Shown here: positions 45,252 through 52,605 of the stretch, piece after piece
Layout: each line of letters begins with the position of its first letter
Position numbering within the stretch: position 1 is the stretch's first letter
Assembly: GCA_949297275.1 (NCBI GenBank)
Contig: CASFQR010000005.1
Coordinates: 1 to 52,704 of the forward strand
Length of the DNA stretch: 52,704 nt
Direction: 5' to 3'
DNA from: an uncultured bacterium
Lineage (GTDB): Bacteria > Bacillota_I > Bacilli_A > RFN20 > CAG-826
Notes under the pieces: model-generated
What the model saw: only the letters and a program-made list of their open reading frames with translations
Database searches by the model: none
What the model was told of the DNA's origin: nothing
Translations under genes and position numbers: made by a program

Positions 45252-47024
45252 ATGTCAGAATTAGTTAATATTAAGATTGAAGGTCGACCTTACCAAGTAG
45301 AAAAAGGTCTAACAATTTTAGAAGCCGCGCATCGCTGCGGTTATGATATTCCCTCTTTATGTGCTTTTAATAATGGTAAATGTTCTTTAGCTAGTTGCCG
45401 GGTGTGTTTAGTTGAAGTTAAAGGAGCGCGCGGATTAGTTGCTAGTTGTGTCTATCCAATCAATGAAGGAATGGAGATTACTATTTCTTCACCAAAAGCT
45501 GTTAACGCTCGTAGAACTTCGGTTGAACTCCTTTTATCTAACCACAATAAAGATTGTCAAGAATGTCCAAAAAATGGTAAATGTGAACTACTAGATGTCG
45601 CTAAACTAGTGGGAGCTAAAGAAGGGCGTTATGTAGGTCATAAGACCCCTGTCACAATTGATAATTTAGCCCCGGGCTTAATTAGAGATACTTCTAAATG
45701 TATTTTATGTGGTCGTTGTATTGTGCGATGTAAAGAAGCACAAGGTATCGGCATCTTAGGTTTTGAAAATCGTGGTTTTGCTACGATTGTTTCGCCAGCT
45801 GATAACCGTTCATTTAGTAATGTTCCTTGTATGCAATGTGGCCAATGCACATTAGTTTGTCCTACTGGTGCCTTAATGGAAAATGATCAAATTACCTTGG
45901 TTGATCAAGCGATGTTAAAGGGTAAAAAAGTTATCGTCCAAACGGCCCCGGCTGTTCGCGCGGCAATTGCGGAAGAATTTGGCGAAAAGATTGGTACACC
46001 TGGGACTGGCAAGATGGTCGCGGCTTTGCACCGCTTAGGATTTTATCGTGTTTTTGATACGAATTTTGCCGCTGATTTAACAATTATGGAAGAAGCTAAT
46101 GAATTGTTGGAGCGAATAACTAGTGGAGGTGTTCTGCCAATGATTACTTCTTGCTCACCAGGCTGGATTAATTATTTAGAATATTATTATTCTGATATCA
46201 TCCCGCATGTTTCATCTTGTAAGTCACCACACGAGATGATGGGTGCGATTATTAAATCCTATTACGCAAAAGTTCATAATCTTAATCCTGAAGATATTTT
46301 TGTTGTATCAATTATGCCTTGCACTGCAAAAAAATATGAAGCGCAACGGGATGAGATGAAAAATAAAAATGGTCTAGCTGATGTTGATTGTGTCTTAACT
46401 ACGCGCGAATTAGGACGCCTCATCCGCCGTTCTGGAATAAATTGGCAAAAACTTCCTGAAGAAGAATTTGATAATGATTTAATTGGCGAATATAGTGGAG
46501 CGGGTGTCATCTTCGGTGTTACTGGCGGTGTCATGGAAGCTGCTTTAAGAACTGCTTATCATACATTAACTGGCAAAGAAGCTGGCTTCTTAGATTTTAA
46601 AGCTGTCCGCGGTCTAGAAGGTGTTAAAGAAGCCTCCTTAGAAATTAACGGTCAAGTCATTAACGTAGCCGTAACTAGTGGCATGAAAAACGCTAAACCA
46701 TTATTAGATGATGTTAGGGCCAATAAGAGCAAATATCACTTCATCGAAATTATGGGTTGTCCAGGTGGTTGCATTAATGGTGGTGGTCAACCATATGTTA
46801 AACCTGCTTTTTTACCTAATGAAGATGATAATATTTTAGATACCTTTGCCTCTAAAAGAGCCTCAGTTCTTTATAGTGAAGATGAACGACAAGTTGTTCG
46901 TCAATCGCATAACAATAAAGATATTATTCGCTTATATGATGATTATTTGGAAAAACCTGGTTCTCATTTAGCCCACGAATTGTTACATACCACCTATGTA
47001 ACTGATCGTAAAAAATATAAATAA
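45252..47024 (+). CDS. [FeFe] hydrogenase catalytic alpha subunit
   Basis: 590 residues. N-terminal [2Fe-2S] domain (CAFNNGKCSLASCRVC), the HNKDCQECPKNGKC cluster near 98-111, and two [4Fe-4S] sets (CILCGRCIVRC and CMQCGQCTLVCP) lead to the H-cluster domain. H-cluster motifs are TSCSPGW (299-305), SCKSPHEMM near 322, MPCTAKKYEAQR (C357), and GCPGGCINGGGQPY (C503, C507). The usual second Cys of TSCCPxW is Ser. It makes or oxidises H2 in the cytosol. AAGGAGG precedes the ATG. The maturases HydE, HydF and HydG are not in the window. Confidence 0.95.
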   Translation: MSELVNIKIEGRPYQVEKGLTILEAAHRCGYDIPSLCAFNNGKCSLASCRVCLVEVKGARGLVASCVYPINEGMEITISSPKAVNARRTSVELLLSNHNKDCQECPKNGKCELLDVAKLVGAKEGRYVGHKTPVTIDNLAPGLIRDTSKCILCGRCIVRCKEAQGIGILGFENRGFATIVSPADNRSFSNVPCMQCGQCTLVCPTGALMENDQITLVDQAMLKGKKVIVQTAPAVRAAIAEEFGEKIGTPGTGKMVAALHRLGFYRVFDTNFAADLTIMEEANELLERITSGGVLPMITSCSPGWINYLEYYYSDIIPHVSSCKSPHEMMGAIIKSYYAKVHNLNPEDIFVVSIMPCTAKKYEAQRDEMKNKNGLADVDCVLTTRELGRLIRRSGINWQKLPEEEFDNDLIGEYSGAGVIFGVTGGVMEAALRTAYHTLTGKEAGFLDFKAVRGLEGVKEASLEINGQVINVAVTSGMKNAKPLLDDVRANKSKYHFIEIMGCPGGCINGGGQPYVKPAFLPNEDDNILDTFASKRASVLYSEDERQVVRQSHNNKDIIRLYDDYLEKPGSHLAHELLHTTYVTDRKKYK

Positions 47025-47048
47025 AAATAATTAAAATATCTTTAAATT

Positions 47049-47080
47049 AGCTAGGATACTTTGCAAATCCTAGCTTTTTT
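47049..47080 (+). terminator. Terminator of the hydrogenase operon
   Basis: AGCTAGGAT (47049-47057) and ATCCTAGCT (47067-47075) pair perfectly and are followed by a T-run. Confidence 0.92.
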
Positions 47081-47164
47081 ATTAGAAATATCTATCAAAA
47101 GTAAATTTAAGAAAAAGAATCTTTTAACTTTTTAAAAGTTAATGCATCTTTATCTCTAAACCGC

Positions 47165-47170
47165 TATAAT
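47165..47170 (+). promoter_or_regulatory. Leaderless -10 box of cysS
   Basis: TATAAT, with 7 bases to the ATG at 47178 and no ribosome site. No clear -35 hexamer at 16-18 bases. Confidence 0.55.
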
Positions 47171-47177
47171 TGATTAT

Positions 47178-48515
47178 ATGAAAGATGTTTATTTATATAA
47201 TTCCTTAACCAATAAAGTTGAAAAATTTGTTCCTATAAAAGAGGGTGAAGTTTCTTTATATGTTTGTGGTCCAACAGTTTATAATGATGCGCATTTAGGT
47301 AATATTCGTCCTGCAATCTTTTTTGATTCCTTAGTCCGCTTTTTTACTTATCTAGGATATAAGGTTAAATATGTATCTAATTATACCGATGTCGATGATA
47401 AAATTATTAACCGCGCGAAAGAATTGGGGATCTCAGAAATTGAAGTCGCTAATCAAAATATTGCTAAATATGAAGAGGTCCTTCAAAGTATCAATTGTTT
47501 ACCTTTTTATCAACATCCGCGGGCAACTGAATACATCAATAATATGATTAGTTATATCCAAGATTTGATTAATCAAGGTGCCGCTTATCAAATTGCTGGC
47601 GATGTCTTTTTCCGCGTGAAGGCGGTTAATGACTACGGTAAATTATCTAATACAAATATTGATGATTTAAAAGTCGGCGCAAGGATTATGAGTAACGACA
47701 AAAAAGAATCGCCTTTAGATTTTACTTTATGGAAAGAAACTAAAGAAGGGATTGCTTGGGATTCGCCTTTTTCTAGAGGTCGCCCTGGTTGGCATACAGA
47801 ATGCTGCGTCATGATTGATGCTATCTTTGGCGGTAAAATTGATATTCATGGTGGTGGTTTTGATTTAAAATTTCCTCATCACGAGAACGAATTAGCCCAA
47901 GCCGAAGCTCATAATCATCACTTATTAGCGAATTATTGGCTCCACAATGGTTTTGTTAATGTTAATAATGAAAAGATGTCAAAATCTTTAGGTAATGTCG
48001 TTTTAGCGAAAGATGTGATTAAGGAATATGGTGGGGATGCGATTCGTTATTTAATTTTATCCACCTATTATCGTTCACCGGTTTCTTTTAGCCAGGAGGT
48101 CGCTAGTGGGGCTAAAAAGGAAATTGATAAAATTAAAAATACATATTTAAAGGGCGCTGCTTTATTGCAATTAAATGATTATGAAATTAATCAAAAATAT
48201 GCCACTAAAATGGATAACTATTTAGATGCTCTTTCACATGATTTAAATTTCGCGAATGCGATTAGTGAAATGCATAATATTATTAAAGAAATCAATACTA
48301 TGATGCGTCAAAAAGAAATAAATCTCCCCCTTTTAAAAGAATTAGTTTCTTCTTTAAAAGAGATGCTTTTTATCCTTGGTATTGATAATTCTTATCCTAA
48401 TATAAACGCGGATGATAAAATGTTGTATAATAAATATCTAGAATATCGCTCAAAGGGCGAATATGCTAAAAGCGACGAGCTTAGACCAATCTTGATTTCT
48501 AAGCACATAATTTAG
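47178..48515 (+). CDS. cysS: Cysteinyl-tRNA synthetase
   Basis: 445 residues. It charges tRNA-Cys. Class I motifs are present: CGPTVYNDAHLGNIRP near 30-45 (HIGH-like, with a zinc Cys), WHTECCVM and HGGGFDLKFPHHENELAQ for zinc and substrate, and EKMSKSLGN (KMSKS). It is slightly short: it stops right after the helix RSKGEYAKSDELRP and lacks the final dozen or so residues usual in the family. The start has a TATAAT box just ahead and no ribosome site, so the transcript is probably leaderless. It heads the cysS-mgtC-rlmB-sigma group. Confidence 0.96.
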   Translation: MKDVYLYNSLTNKVEKFVPIKEGEVSLYVCGPTVYNDAHLGNIRPAIFFDSLVRFFTYLGYKVKYVSNYTDVDDKIINRAKELGISEIEVANQNIAKYEEVLQSINCLPFYQHPRATEYINNMISYIQDLINQGAAYQIAGDVFFRVKAVNDYGKLSNTNIDDLKVGARIMSNDKKESPLDFTLWKETKEGIAWDSPFSRGRPGWHTECCVMIDAIFGGKIDIHGGGFDLKFPHHENELAQAEAHNHHLLANYWLHNGFVNVNNEKMSKSLGNVVLAKDVIKEYGGDAIRYLILSTYYRSPVSFSQEVASGAKKEIDKIKNTYLKGAALLQLNDYEINQKYATKMDNYLDALSHDLNFANAISEMHNIIKEINTMMRQKEINLPLLKELVSSLKEMLFILGIDNSYPNINADDKMLYNKYLEYRSKGEYAKSDELRPILISKHII

Positions 48516-48525
48516 GAGAAAGAAA

Positions 48526-49275
48526 ATGCCAATTACATCTATCGATCAACAAATTGTCGAATATTTTGAAGGCCTATTTAATGGTAATGGCTGGGGGATT
48601 GTTATCCTTGCTTTATTATCATTATTATGCGCGGCTTTTTGTGCGGGGATAATTGGTTTTGAAAGAGAATATCATGGCCATGCTGCGGGCTTAAGAACCC
48701 ATCTTTTAGTAGCTTTAGGTTCAGCCTTAGTCATGGTTATTTCGATTTATGGTTTTGGTCAAATTGGCGCGGAAGGCGCTTTCCCTAATCGCGATCCAGC
48801 TAGACTAGCTGCACAAGTTGTAAGCGGGATAGGCTTTTTAGGGGCCGGAACAATTATGCAAACTGGTAGTGATGTTAAAGGTTTAACAACCGCGACTACT
48901 TTATGGCTAGTTATGGCGCTTGGCTTAGCAGCTGGTAGCGGCAATTTTATCATTTGTGGCATCGCTACTCTTATTGCTTTATTCATTTTAATTGGCCTAA
49001 GATGGCTTGAAAGATTTGCCGCTAACCGTAATCCTTATATCATTTTAGTCGTGCCTTTAGATCAACCAGTTTTAAAAGAAATTCTCGTTTGTGCTTCGCG
49101 CTTTGCTATTAATGTTAAAGATATGGATTCGCGCATTATCAGTTATCAAAATCAATCATTATTAAGAGTGACATTAAGAGTTAATAATCTCTCGCGTGCT
49201 TCAATTACTGCCTTTGCTGATGAACTGCGCGAATACATTCATCCAATCGATATAAAAGTAACAAATGAAATCTAA
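48526..49275 (+). CDS. MgtC/SapB-family membrane protein
   Basis: 249 residues. The N-terminal 150 residues have four or five membrane segments and the MgtC signature: GFEREYHGHAAGLRTHLLV, VSGIGFLGAGTIMQ and VKGLTTATTLWLVMALGLAAG. The C-terminal 80 residues form a soluble ACT-like domain. The family is tied to growth at low magnesium and, in pathogens, to survival in host cells; biochemical function is still unclear. AGGAG precedes the ATG. It overlaps rlmB by 11 bases and takes the place held by mrnC in the Bacillus cluster. Confidence 0.93.
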   Translation: MPITSIDQQIVEYFEGLFNGNGWGIVILALLSLLCAAFCAGIIGFEREYHGHAAGLRTHLLVALGSALVMVISIYGFGQIGAEGAFPNRDPARLAAQVVSGIGFLGAGTIMQTGSDVKGLTTATTLWLVMALGLAAGSGNFIICGIATLIALFILIGLRWLERFAANRNPYIILVVPLDQPVLKEILVCASRFAINVKDMDSRIISYQNQSLLRVTLRVNNLSRASITAFADELREYIHPIDIKVTNEI

Positions 49276-50023
49276 TTATCAACGAAATGAGAATAGAAAA
49301 TTAGGCCAGGATGTAAATTATATTTACGGGAGAATTCCTGTATTAAGTTATTTAGATAATGGCCGTGTCTATGAAGTTTTTTTAGCTCAAAATTTTTCTG
49401 ACCAAAAAATTATTCAAGCTTTAAAAACGCGTAAGCTTAATCCGAAGTTTGTTTCTAGTCATGAACTAGATAAGTTGTCCTCATTTAATAATCATCAAGG
49501 AATTGTCGCTAAAGTTGATGAATATATGACTTATTCTTTGCTTGATTTAATCAATTCATTAAAAGATAAGCATCATCCAGTTATCGTTATGCTTGATGAA
49601 ATCATGGACCCTCATAATTTAGGCGCCATTATTCGTAATTTAGATGCATTTAATATTGATGGATTAATTATTAAAAATAAAAACCAAGCGCCTTTAAGTC
49701 CAATTGTTTATAAAGTATCGACCGGCGCATTATCTTTTGTTAAAGTAGCAGTAGTCGCTAATCTTAATAACGCGATTCAGCAGTTAAAAGATAATGGTTA
49801 TTGGATTTACGCTATTTCGCAAAAAGGCTCAAAACCTTATTACGAAGTTGATTTTGATAACCCTTCAGTTTTAATTTTTGGTAACGAAGGCAAAGGTATC
49901 TCTAAATTAGTCCTTGATAACTCTGATTATTATGTTTCAATTCCAATGTTCGGTCATGTTGAATCATTGAATGTTGCTTCTAGCTCAGCGATTTTATTAT
50001 CTTATTTAAGAAACAAACATTAA
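49265..50023 (+). CDS. rlmB: 23S rRNA (guanosine-2'-O)-methyltransferase RlmB-like (SpoU/TrmH family)
   Basis: 252 residues. An N-terminal substrate-binding domain (YIYGRIPVLSYLDNGRVYEV) is followed by the SPOUT knot with its three motifs: MDPHNLGAIIRNLDAF, ILIFGNEGKGIS-like region as VLIFGNEGKGIS, and IPMFGHVESLNVASSSAILL. RlmB methylates a guanosine in 23S rRNA; the family also contains tRNA enzymes. Position between cysS and the sigma gene matches Bacillus. The start overlaps the MgtC-like gene. Confidence 0.93.
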   Translation: MKSNYQRNENRKLGQDVNYIYGRIPVLSYLDNGRVYEVFLAQNFSDQKIIQALKTRKLNPKFVSSHELDKLSSFNNHQGIVAKVDEYMTYSLLDLINSLKDKHHPVIVMLDEIMDPHNLGAIIRNLDAFNIDGLIIKNKNQAPLSPIVYKVSTGALSFVKVAVVANLNNAIQQLKDNGYWIYAISQKGSKPYYEVDFDNPSVLIFGNEGKGISKLVLDNSDYYVSIPMFGHVESLNVASSSAILLSYLRNKH

Positions 50024-50026
50024 GAA

Positions 50027-50044
50027 TTCTCCTCTTTAGGAGAA
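50027..50044 (+). promoter_or_regulatory. Hairpin masking the sigma factor ribosome binding site
   Basis: TTCTCCT (50027-50033) pairs perfectly with AGGAGAA (50038-50044) around a CTTT loop. The right arm is the Shine-Dalgarno sequence of the gene starting at 50048. The hairpin begins four bases after the rlmB stop, so ribosomes ending rlmB could open it. Confidence 0.55.
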
Positions 50045-50047
50045 ACA

Positions 50048-50677
50048 ATGGATCAATTTAAGCATCTACAAGATGAAGATTTAATTTTAGCGTATATTCA
50101 AGGCTACGATGATGCCTTTAAGTCGCTCGTTGAACGCTATAAAAATTACGCACGCAAAATACTTAAAAATTATCTTTTAGCTGAATCAATACAATTTTAT
50201 CAATCTTTAAATTTCGATTATATTTTTTATCTTTCCTTATATTCAGCAATTTATACTTTTCGCTTTAATGTCGTCCCCTTTTTAAATTATTTTAAAACCC
50301 TTTATTTAAGAGATATTGCTCAAGCAATTAAAGAGCATCTAAAAGATGAAAATAATCGCTCTTTATCTCTCGATAATAGTGTTGATAATAATGGTTCAAC
50401 CTATGTTGATTTTCTTGAAGATTATAGCGCTAAAAAAGATATTAACAACCAAATCGATTTTGAAGAAACAATAACTATTTTATCTTCACCAAGCGAAGAA
50501 AAATTACCGCAAGAAAAGTATCAGTTATATCGCCAAATAATCATTTTAAAATACGAAGGTTATACAATTAGAGAAATAGCTGAAAAATTAAAATTGCAGC
50601 CTGGTGTCATCAAAAGAATTATTAAAAAGATTCAAGAAACATCAGTGATAGTAGATGGCACATTAATCATAAAATAA
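50048..50677 (+). CDS. Sigma-70-family factor, SigH-like
   Basis: 209 residues. Region 2 is recognisable near 8-110 (DEDLILAYIQGYDDAFKSLV, YKNYARKILKNYL, FLNYFKTLYLRDIAQAI), and region 4 near 163-200 (LYRQIIILKYEGYTIREIAEKLKL, then VIKRIIKKIQ), a helix-turn-helix for the -35 box. The sequence is divergent, but its place between rlmB and rpmG-secE-nusG is exactly that of sigH in Bacillus, where it controls the transition to stationary phase, competence and sporulation. Nothing else here points to sporulation. Its ribosome site is enclosed in a hairpin. Confidence 0.85.
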   Translation: MDQFKHLQDEDLILAYIQGYDDAFKSLVERYKNYARKILKNYLLAESIQFYQSLNFDYIFYLSLYSAIYTFRFNVVPFLNYFKTLYLRDIAQAIKEHLKDENNRSLSLDNSVDNNGSTYVDFLEDYSAKKDINNQIDFEETITILSSPSEEKLPQEKYQLYRQIIILKYEGYTIREIAEKLKLQPGVIKRIIKKIQETSVIVDGTLIIK

Positions 50678-50751
50678 GGGACTTTTGCATAGTTTTATCT
50701 TAAAAAGCCGTTTATTTTCTTGATTTTTTAGAGTTAATAAAATTCTCACCG

Positions 50752-50782
50752 CTTGTTCAATAATATAAAAATTATTGACAAG
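50752..50782. promoter_or_regulatory. Inverted repeat overlapping the candidate rpmG promoter
   Basis: CTTGTTCAATAAT (50752-50764) and ATTATTGACAAG (50771-50782) are complementary apart from one bulged T, with an ATAAAA loop. The right arm contains TTGACA, the best -35 box for rpmG. No T-run follows, so an operator is as likely as a terminator. Confidence 0.45.
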
Positions 50783-50803
50783 ACGATTTTTCAACATTAT
50801 TCT
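50775..50803 (+). promoter_or_regulatory. Candidate promoter of rpmG-secE-nusG
   Basis: TTGACA (50775-50780), the consensus -35, and TATTCT (50798-50803) are 17 bases apart. TAGAAT at 50810-50815 is an alternative -10 without a partner. Confidence 0.45.
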
Positions 50804-50836
50804 TCTATGTAGAATGTATAGTTAGGAGGAAGATAA

Positions 50837-50986
50837 ATGAGGAAAAAGATAATTTTAATTTGCCCCCGTTGTCTTTCTAGAAACTACACGACGTATGTTT
50901 CTAATAGCTGTACAGACTCACGTTTTGAGATTAAAAAATATTGTCCAAAATGTGGTGAATATACATTGCATAAAGAAAGTAAATAA
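50837..50986 (+). CDS. rpmG: 50S ribosomal protein L33, zinc type
   Basis: 49 residues, MRKKIILICPRCLSRNYTTY onward, with two zinc pairs CPRC (C9, C12) and CPKC (C35, C38). AGGAGG (50823-50828) precedes the ATG. It stands ahead of secE as in most Firmicutes. Confidence 0.96.
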   Translation: MRKKIILICPRCLSRNYTTYVSNSCTDSRFEIKKYCPKCGEYTLHKESK

Positions 50987-51004
50987 TTTGATGGAGGATT
51001 TGCT

Positions 51005-51271
51005 ATGGGTTTAAAGAAATATGCTTCAGAAGTTATTAAAGAAGGTAAGCGTGTTCGTTGGCCAAAATGGGATGATTTTTTCCCAACTTTAGCGGCTGTC
51101 TTAGTAATTTGTTGTATCGCGGCTTTATTCTTGTCTTTAGAAGACTGGGCTGCTGGATCTTTGATTAATCAACTAAAAGATATTTTTTCTTCAATCGTTC
51201 CTGATAGTGGCGATTCTAGTTCAGTTGATTCAGTCGCAAGTGCGCTTAGAATGCTTTTAGGAGGTTTTTAA
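51005..51271 (+). CDS. secE: Preprotein translocase subunit SecE with C-terminal extension
   Basis: 88 residues; the Bacillus form is about 60. The amphipathic helix and its hinge are seen as EVIKEGKRVRWPKWDDFFPT, and one membrane helix follows at about 29-46 (AAVLVICCIAALFLSL). SecE clamps SecY. After the membrane segment come about 40 further residues including an Asp/Ser-rich patch (PDSGDSSSVDSVA), which would lie outside the membrane if topology is standard. GGAGG precedes the ATG. Confidence 0.93.
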   Translation: MGLKKYASEVIKEGKRVRWPKWDDFFPTLAAVLVICCIAALFLSLEDWAAGSLINQLKDIFSSIVPDSGDSSSVDSVASALRMLLGGF

Positions 51272-51274
51272 TCA

Positions 51275-51841
51275 GTGGAAGATATTAATAAATTAGGCGA
51301 AAAACAGTGGTACATCGTTACCGCCTATTCAATGCATGAACGCAAGGTTGCCGATAACTTATTAAAACGCATTAAAACTGCTAATTTAGAAGATAAAATT
51401 TTTAATGTTTTAGTCGCTGAAACCGAAGAAGAAACCGTCCGCTTAAAAAAGGGTGTGCCAGAAGTTGTTATGAAAAAGAAAAATCTTTACCCTGGCTATA
51501 TCTTTATCGAAATGATTATGACTGATGACACTTGGTATGTTGTTCGTAATACTCCAGGCGTTACGGGTATTGCGGGTTCTGCTGGTGGTGGTCAAAAACC
51601 AACTCCGGTTGCTAAAGAAGAAATTGAACCGGTCTTAAAGAGAATGGGCATTGTTGATTCTTCGATGTACGCTCGTTATCAAGTTGGCGATAATATTAAA
51701 ATTATTCGCGGCACACTCGAAGGAACCGAAGGTCGAATTCTTAGCATTGATTCGGAAACCGGCAATGTTAAAGTTGAAATTTCTTTCTTTGGCCGTAGTA
51801 CAGAAGCCGATGTCGATTTCTCTGAAATTGAAAAAATCTAA
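51275..51841 (+). CDS. nusG: Transcription termination/antitermination factor NusG (GTG start)
   Basis: 188 residues. The NGN domain has QWYIVTAYSMHERKVADNLL, KKNLYPGYIFIEM and WYVVRNTPGVTGIAG. The C-terminal KOW domain has VGDNIKIIRGTLEGTEGRI. It binds RNA polymerase and influences pausing. The start codon is GTG at 51275, three bases after the secE stop, with AGGAGG (51259-51264) inside secE. A strong terminator follows. Confidence 0.97.
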   Translation: MEDINKLGEKQWYIVTAYSMHERKVADNLLKRIKTANLEDKIFNVLVAETEEETVRLKKGVPEVVMKKKNLYPGYIFIEMIMTDDTWYVVRNTPGVTGIAGSAGGGQKPTPVAKEEIEPVLKRMGIVDSSMYARYQVGDNIKIIRGTLEGTEGRILSIDSETGNVKVEISFFGRSTEADVDFSEIEKI

Positions 51842-51864
51842 ATTATTATTCTTATCTTAATCTT

Positions 51865-51885
51865 AAGCTGCTTCGGCAGCTTTTT
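51865..51885 (+). terminator. Terminator after nusG
   Basis: AAGCTGC (51865-51871) and GCAGCTT (51876-51882) close a stable TTCG tetraloop and lead into a T-run. Confidence 0.93.
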
Positions 51886-51904
51886 AATTTCTAATTTAGA
51901 GGTT

Positions 51905-51910
51905 TATAAT
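51905..51910 (+). promoter_or_regulatory. Leaderless -10 box of the P-type ATPase gene
   Basis: TATAAT, with 6 bases to the ATG at 51917 and no ribosome site. No convincing -35 hexamer. Confidence 0.55.
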
Positions 51911-51916
51911 CATCAT

Positions 51917-52576
51917 ATGAAGAAAATTATCTATCGCATTAAAGGTTTTGATTGCGCTAATTGCGCTATCAAAAGCGAAAAGCATTTAAATGAAGATCCG
52001 CGAATTGAATTAGCAACGATTGATTTTGCTAGTGAGCGATTATTTGTTACTTATAAAGACGCTCCGATGAGCGAAAAGGAACTTATTAACAAAATCAAAG
52101 AAGTTGAATCTGATAAAATCGAAATTACTAAATTTGGTGCTATTAAAAAAGAAAAAGTAAAAATATTTACATTAAAATTTTGGGTGACACTAGTAAGAAT
52201 TTTAATCTCCTTAATCTTAATTTTACTTGCGCGTTTTGCTTTTATAGATTACATCTATCTTCCGACGATTTTATATTCAATCGCTTTGGCAATCATCTTA
52301 TATGATGTTGCTTGGAAAGTTTTCTATAATATTATTAAATTAACTAATCCGCTAGATGAATTTTTATTAATCTTAATTGCTTCAATTGGTGCATTTTTAA
52401 TGGTCTTTTTAGGGGAACCTGAATATTTTGAAGGGGTGATGGTTGTTTTACTTTGGCAGATTGGCCAATTATTTGAAGATATTGCAACAAAAAAATCAAA
52501 AGAAGCTATTTCTAGTGCAATTGATTTAAGAGCAGACACTACCCATAAGATAGTTGAGGACCGGGTTATTAACTGA
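51917..52576 (+). pseudogene. Truncated heavy-metal P-type ATPase (ZntA/CadA-like)
   Basis: 219 residues, the N-terminal third of a metal-exporting ATPase of about 620-700 residues. Residues 1-70 are a heavy-metal-associated domain with the ligand pair in GFDCANCAIKSEKHL. Three or four membrane helices follow (about 87-108, 113-131, 148-165, 168-185), then QLFEDIATKKSKEAISSAIDL, which matches the start of the actuator domain. The frame ends at TGA followed by TAG, before the TGE, DKTGT and CPC-type motifs. An IS begins 30 bases later. The gene is therefore broken, unless a remainder lies beyond the IS. Confidence 0.85.
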
Positions 52577-52605
52577 TAGATATTTATTATAAAAAATTTA
52601 AAAAA

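Noticed and set aside
50678-50760. tRNA or small RNA gene between the sigma gene and rpmG
   Set aside because: No cloverleaf, T-loop sequence or terminator was found; only the inverted repeat at the rpmG promoter stands out.
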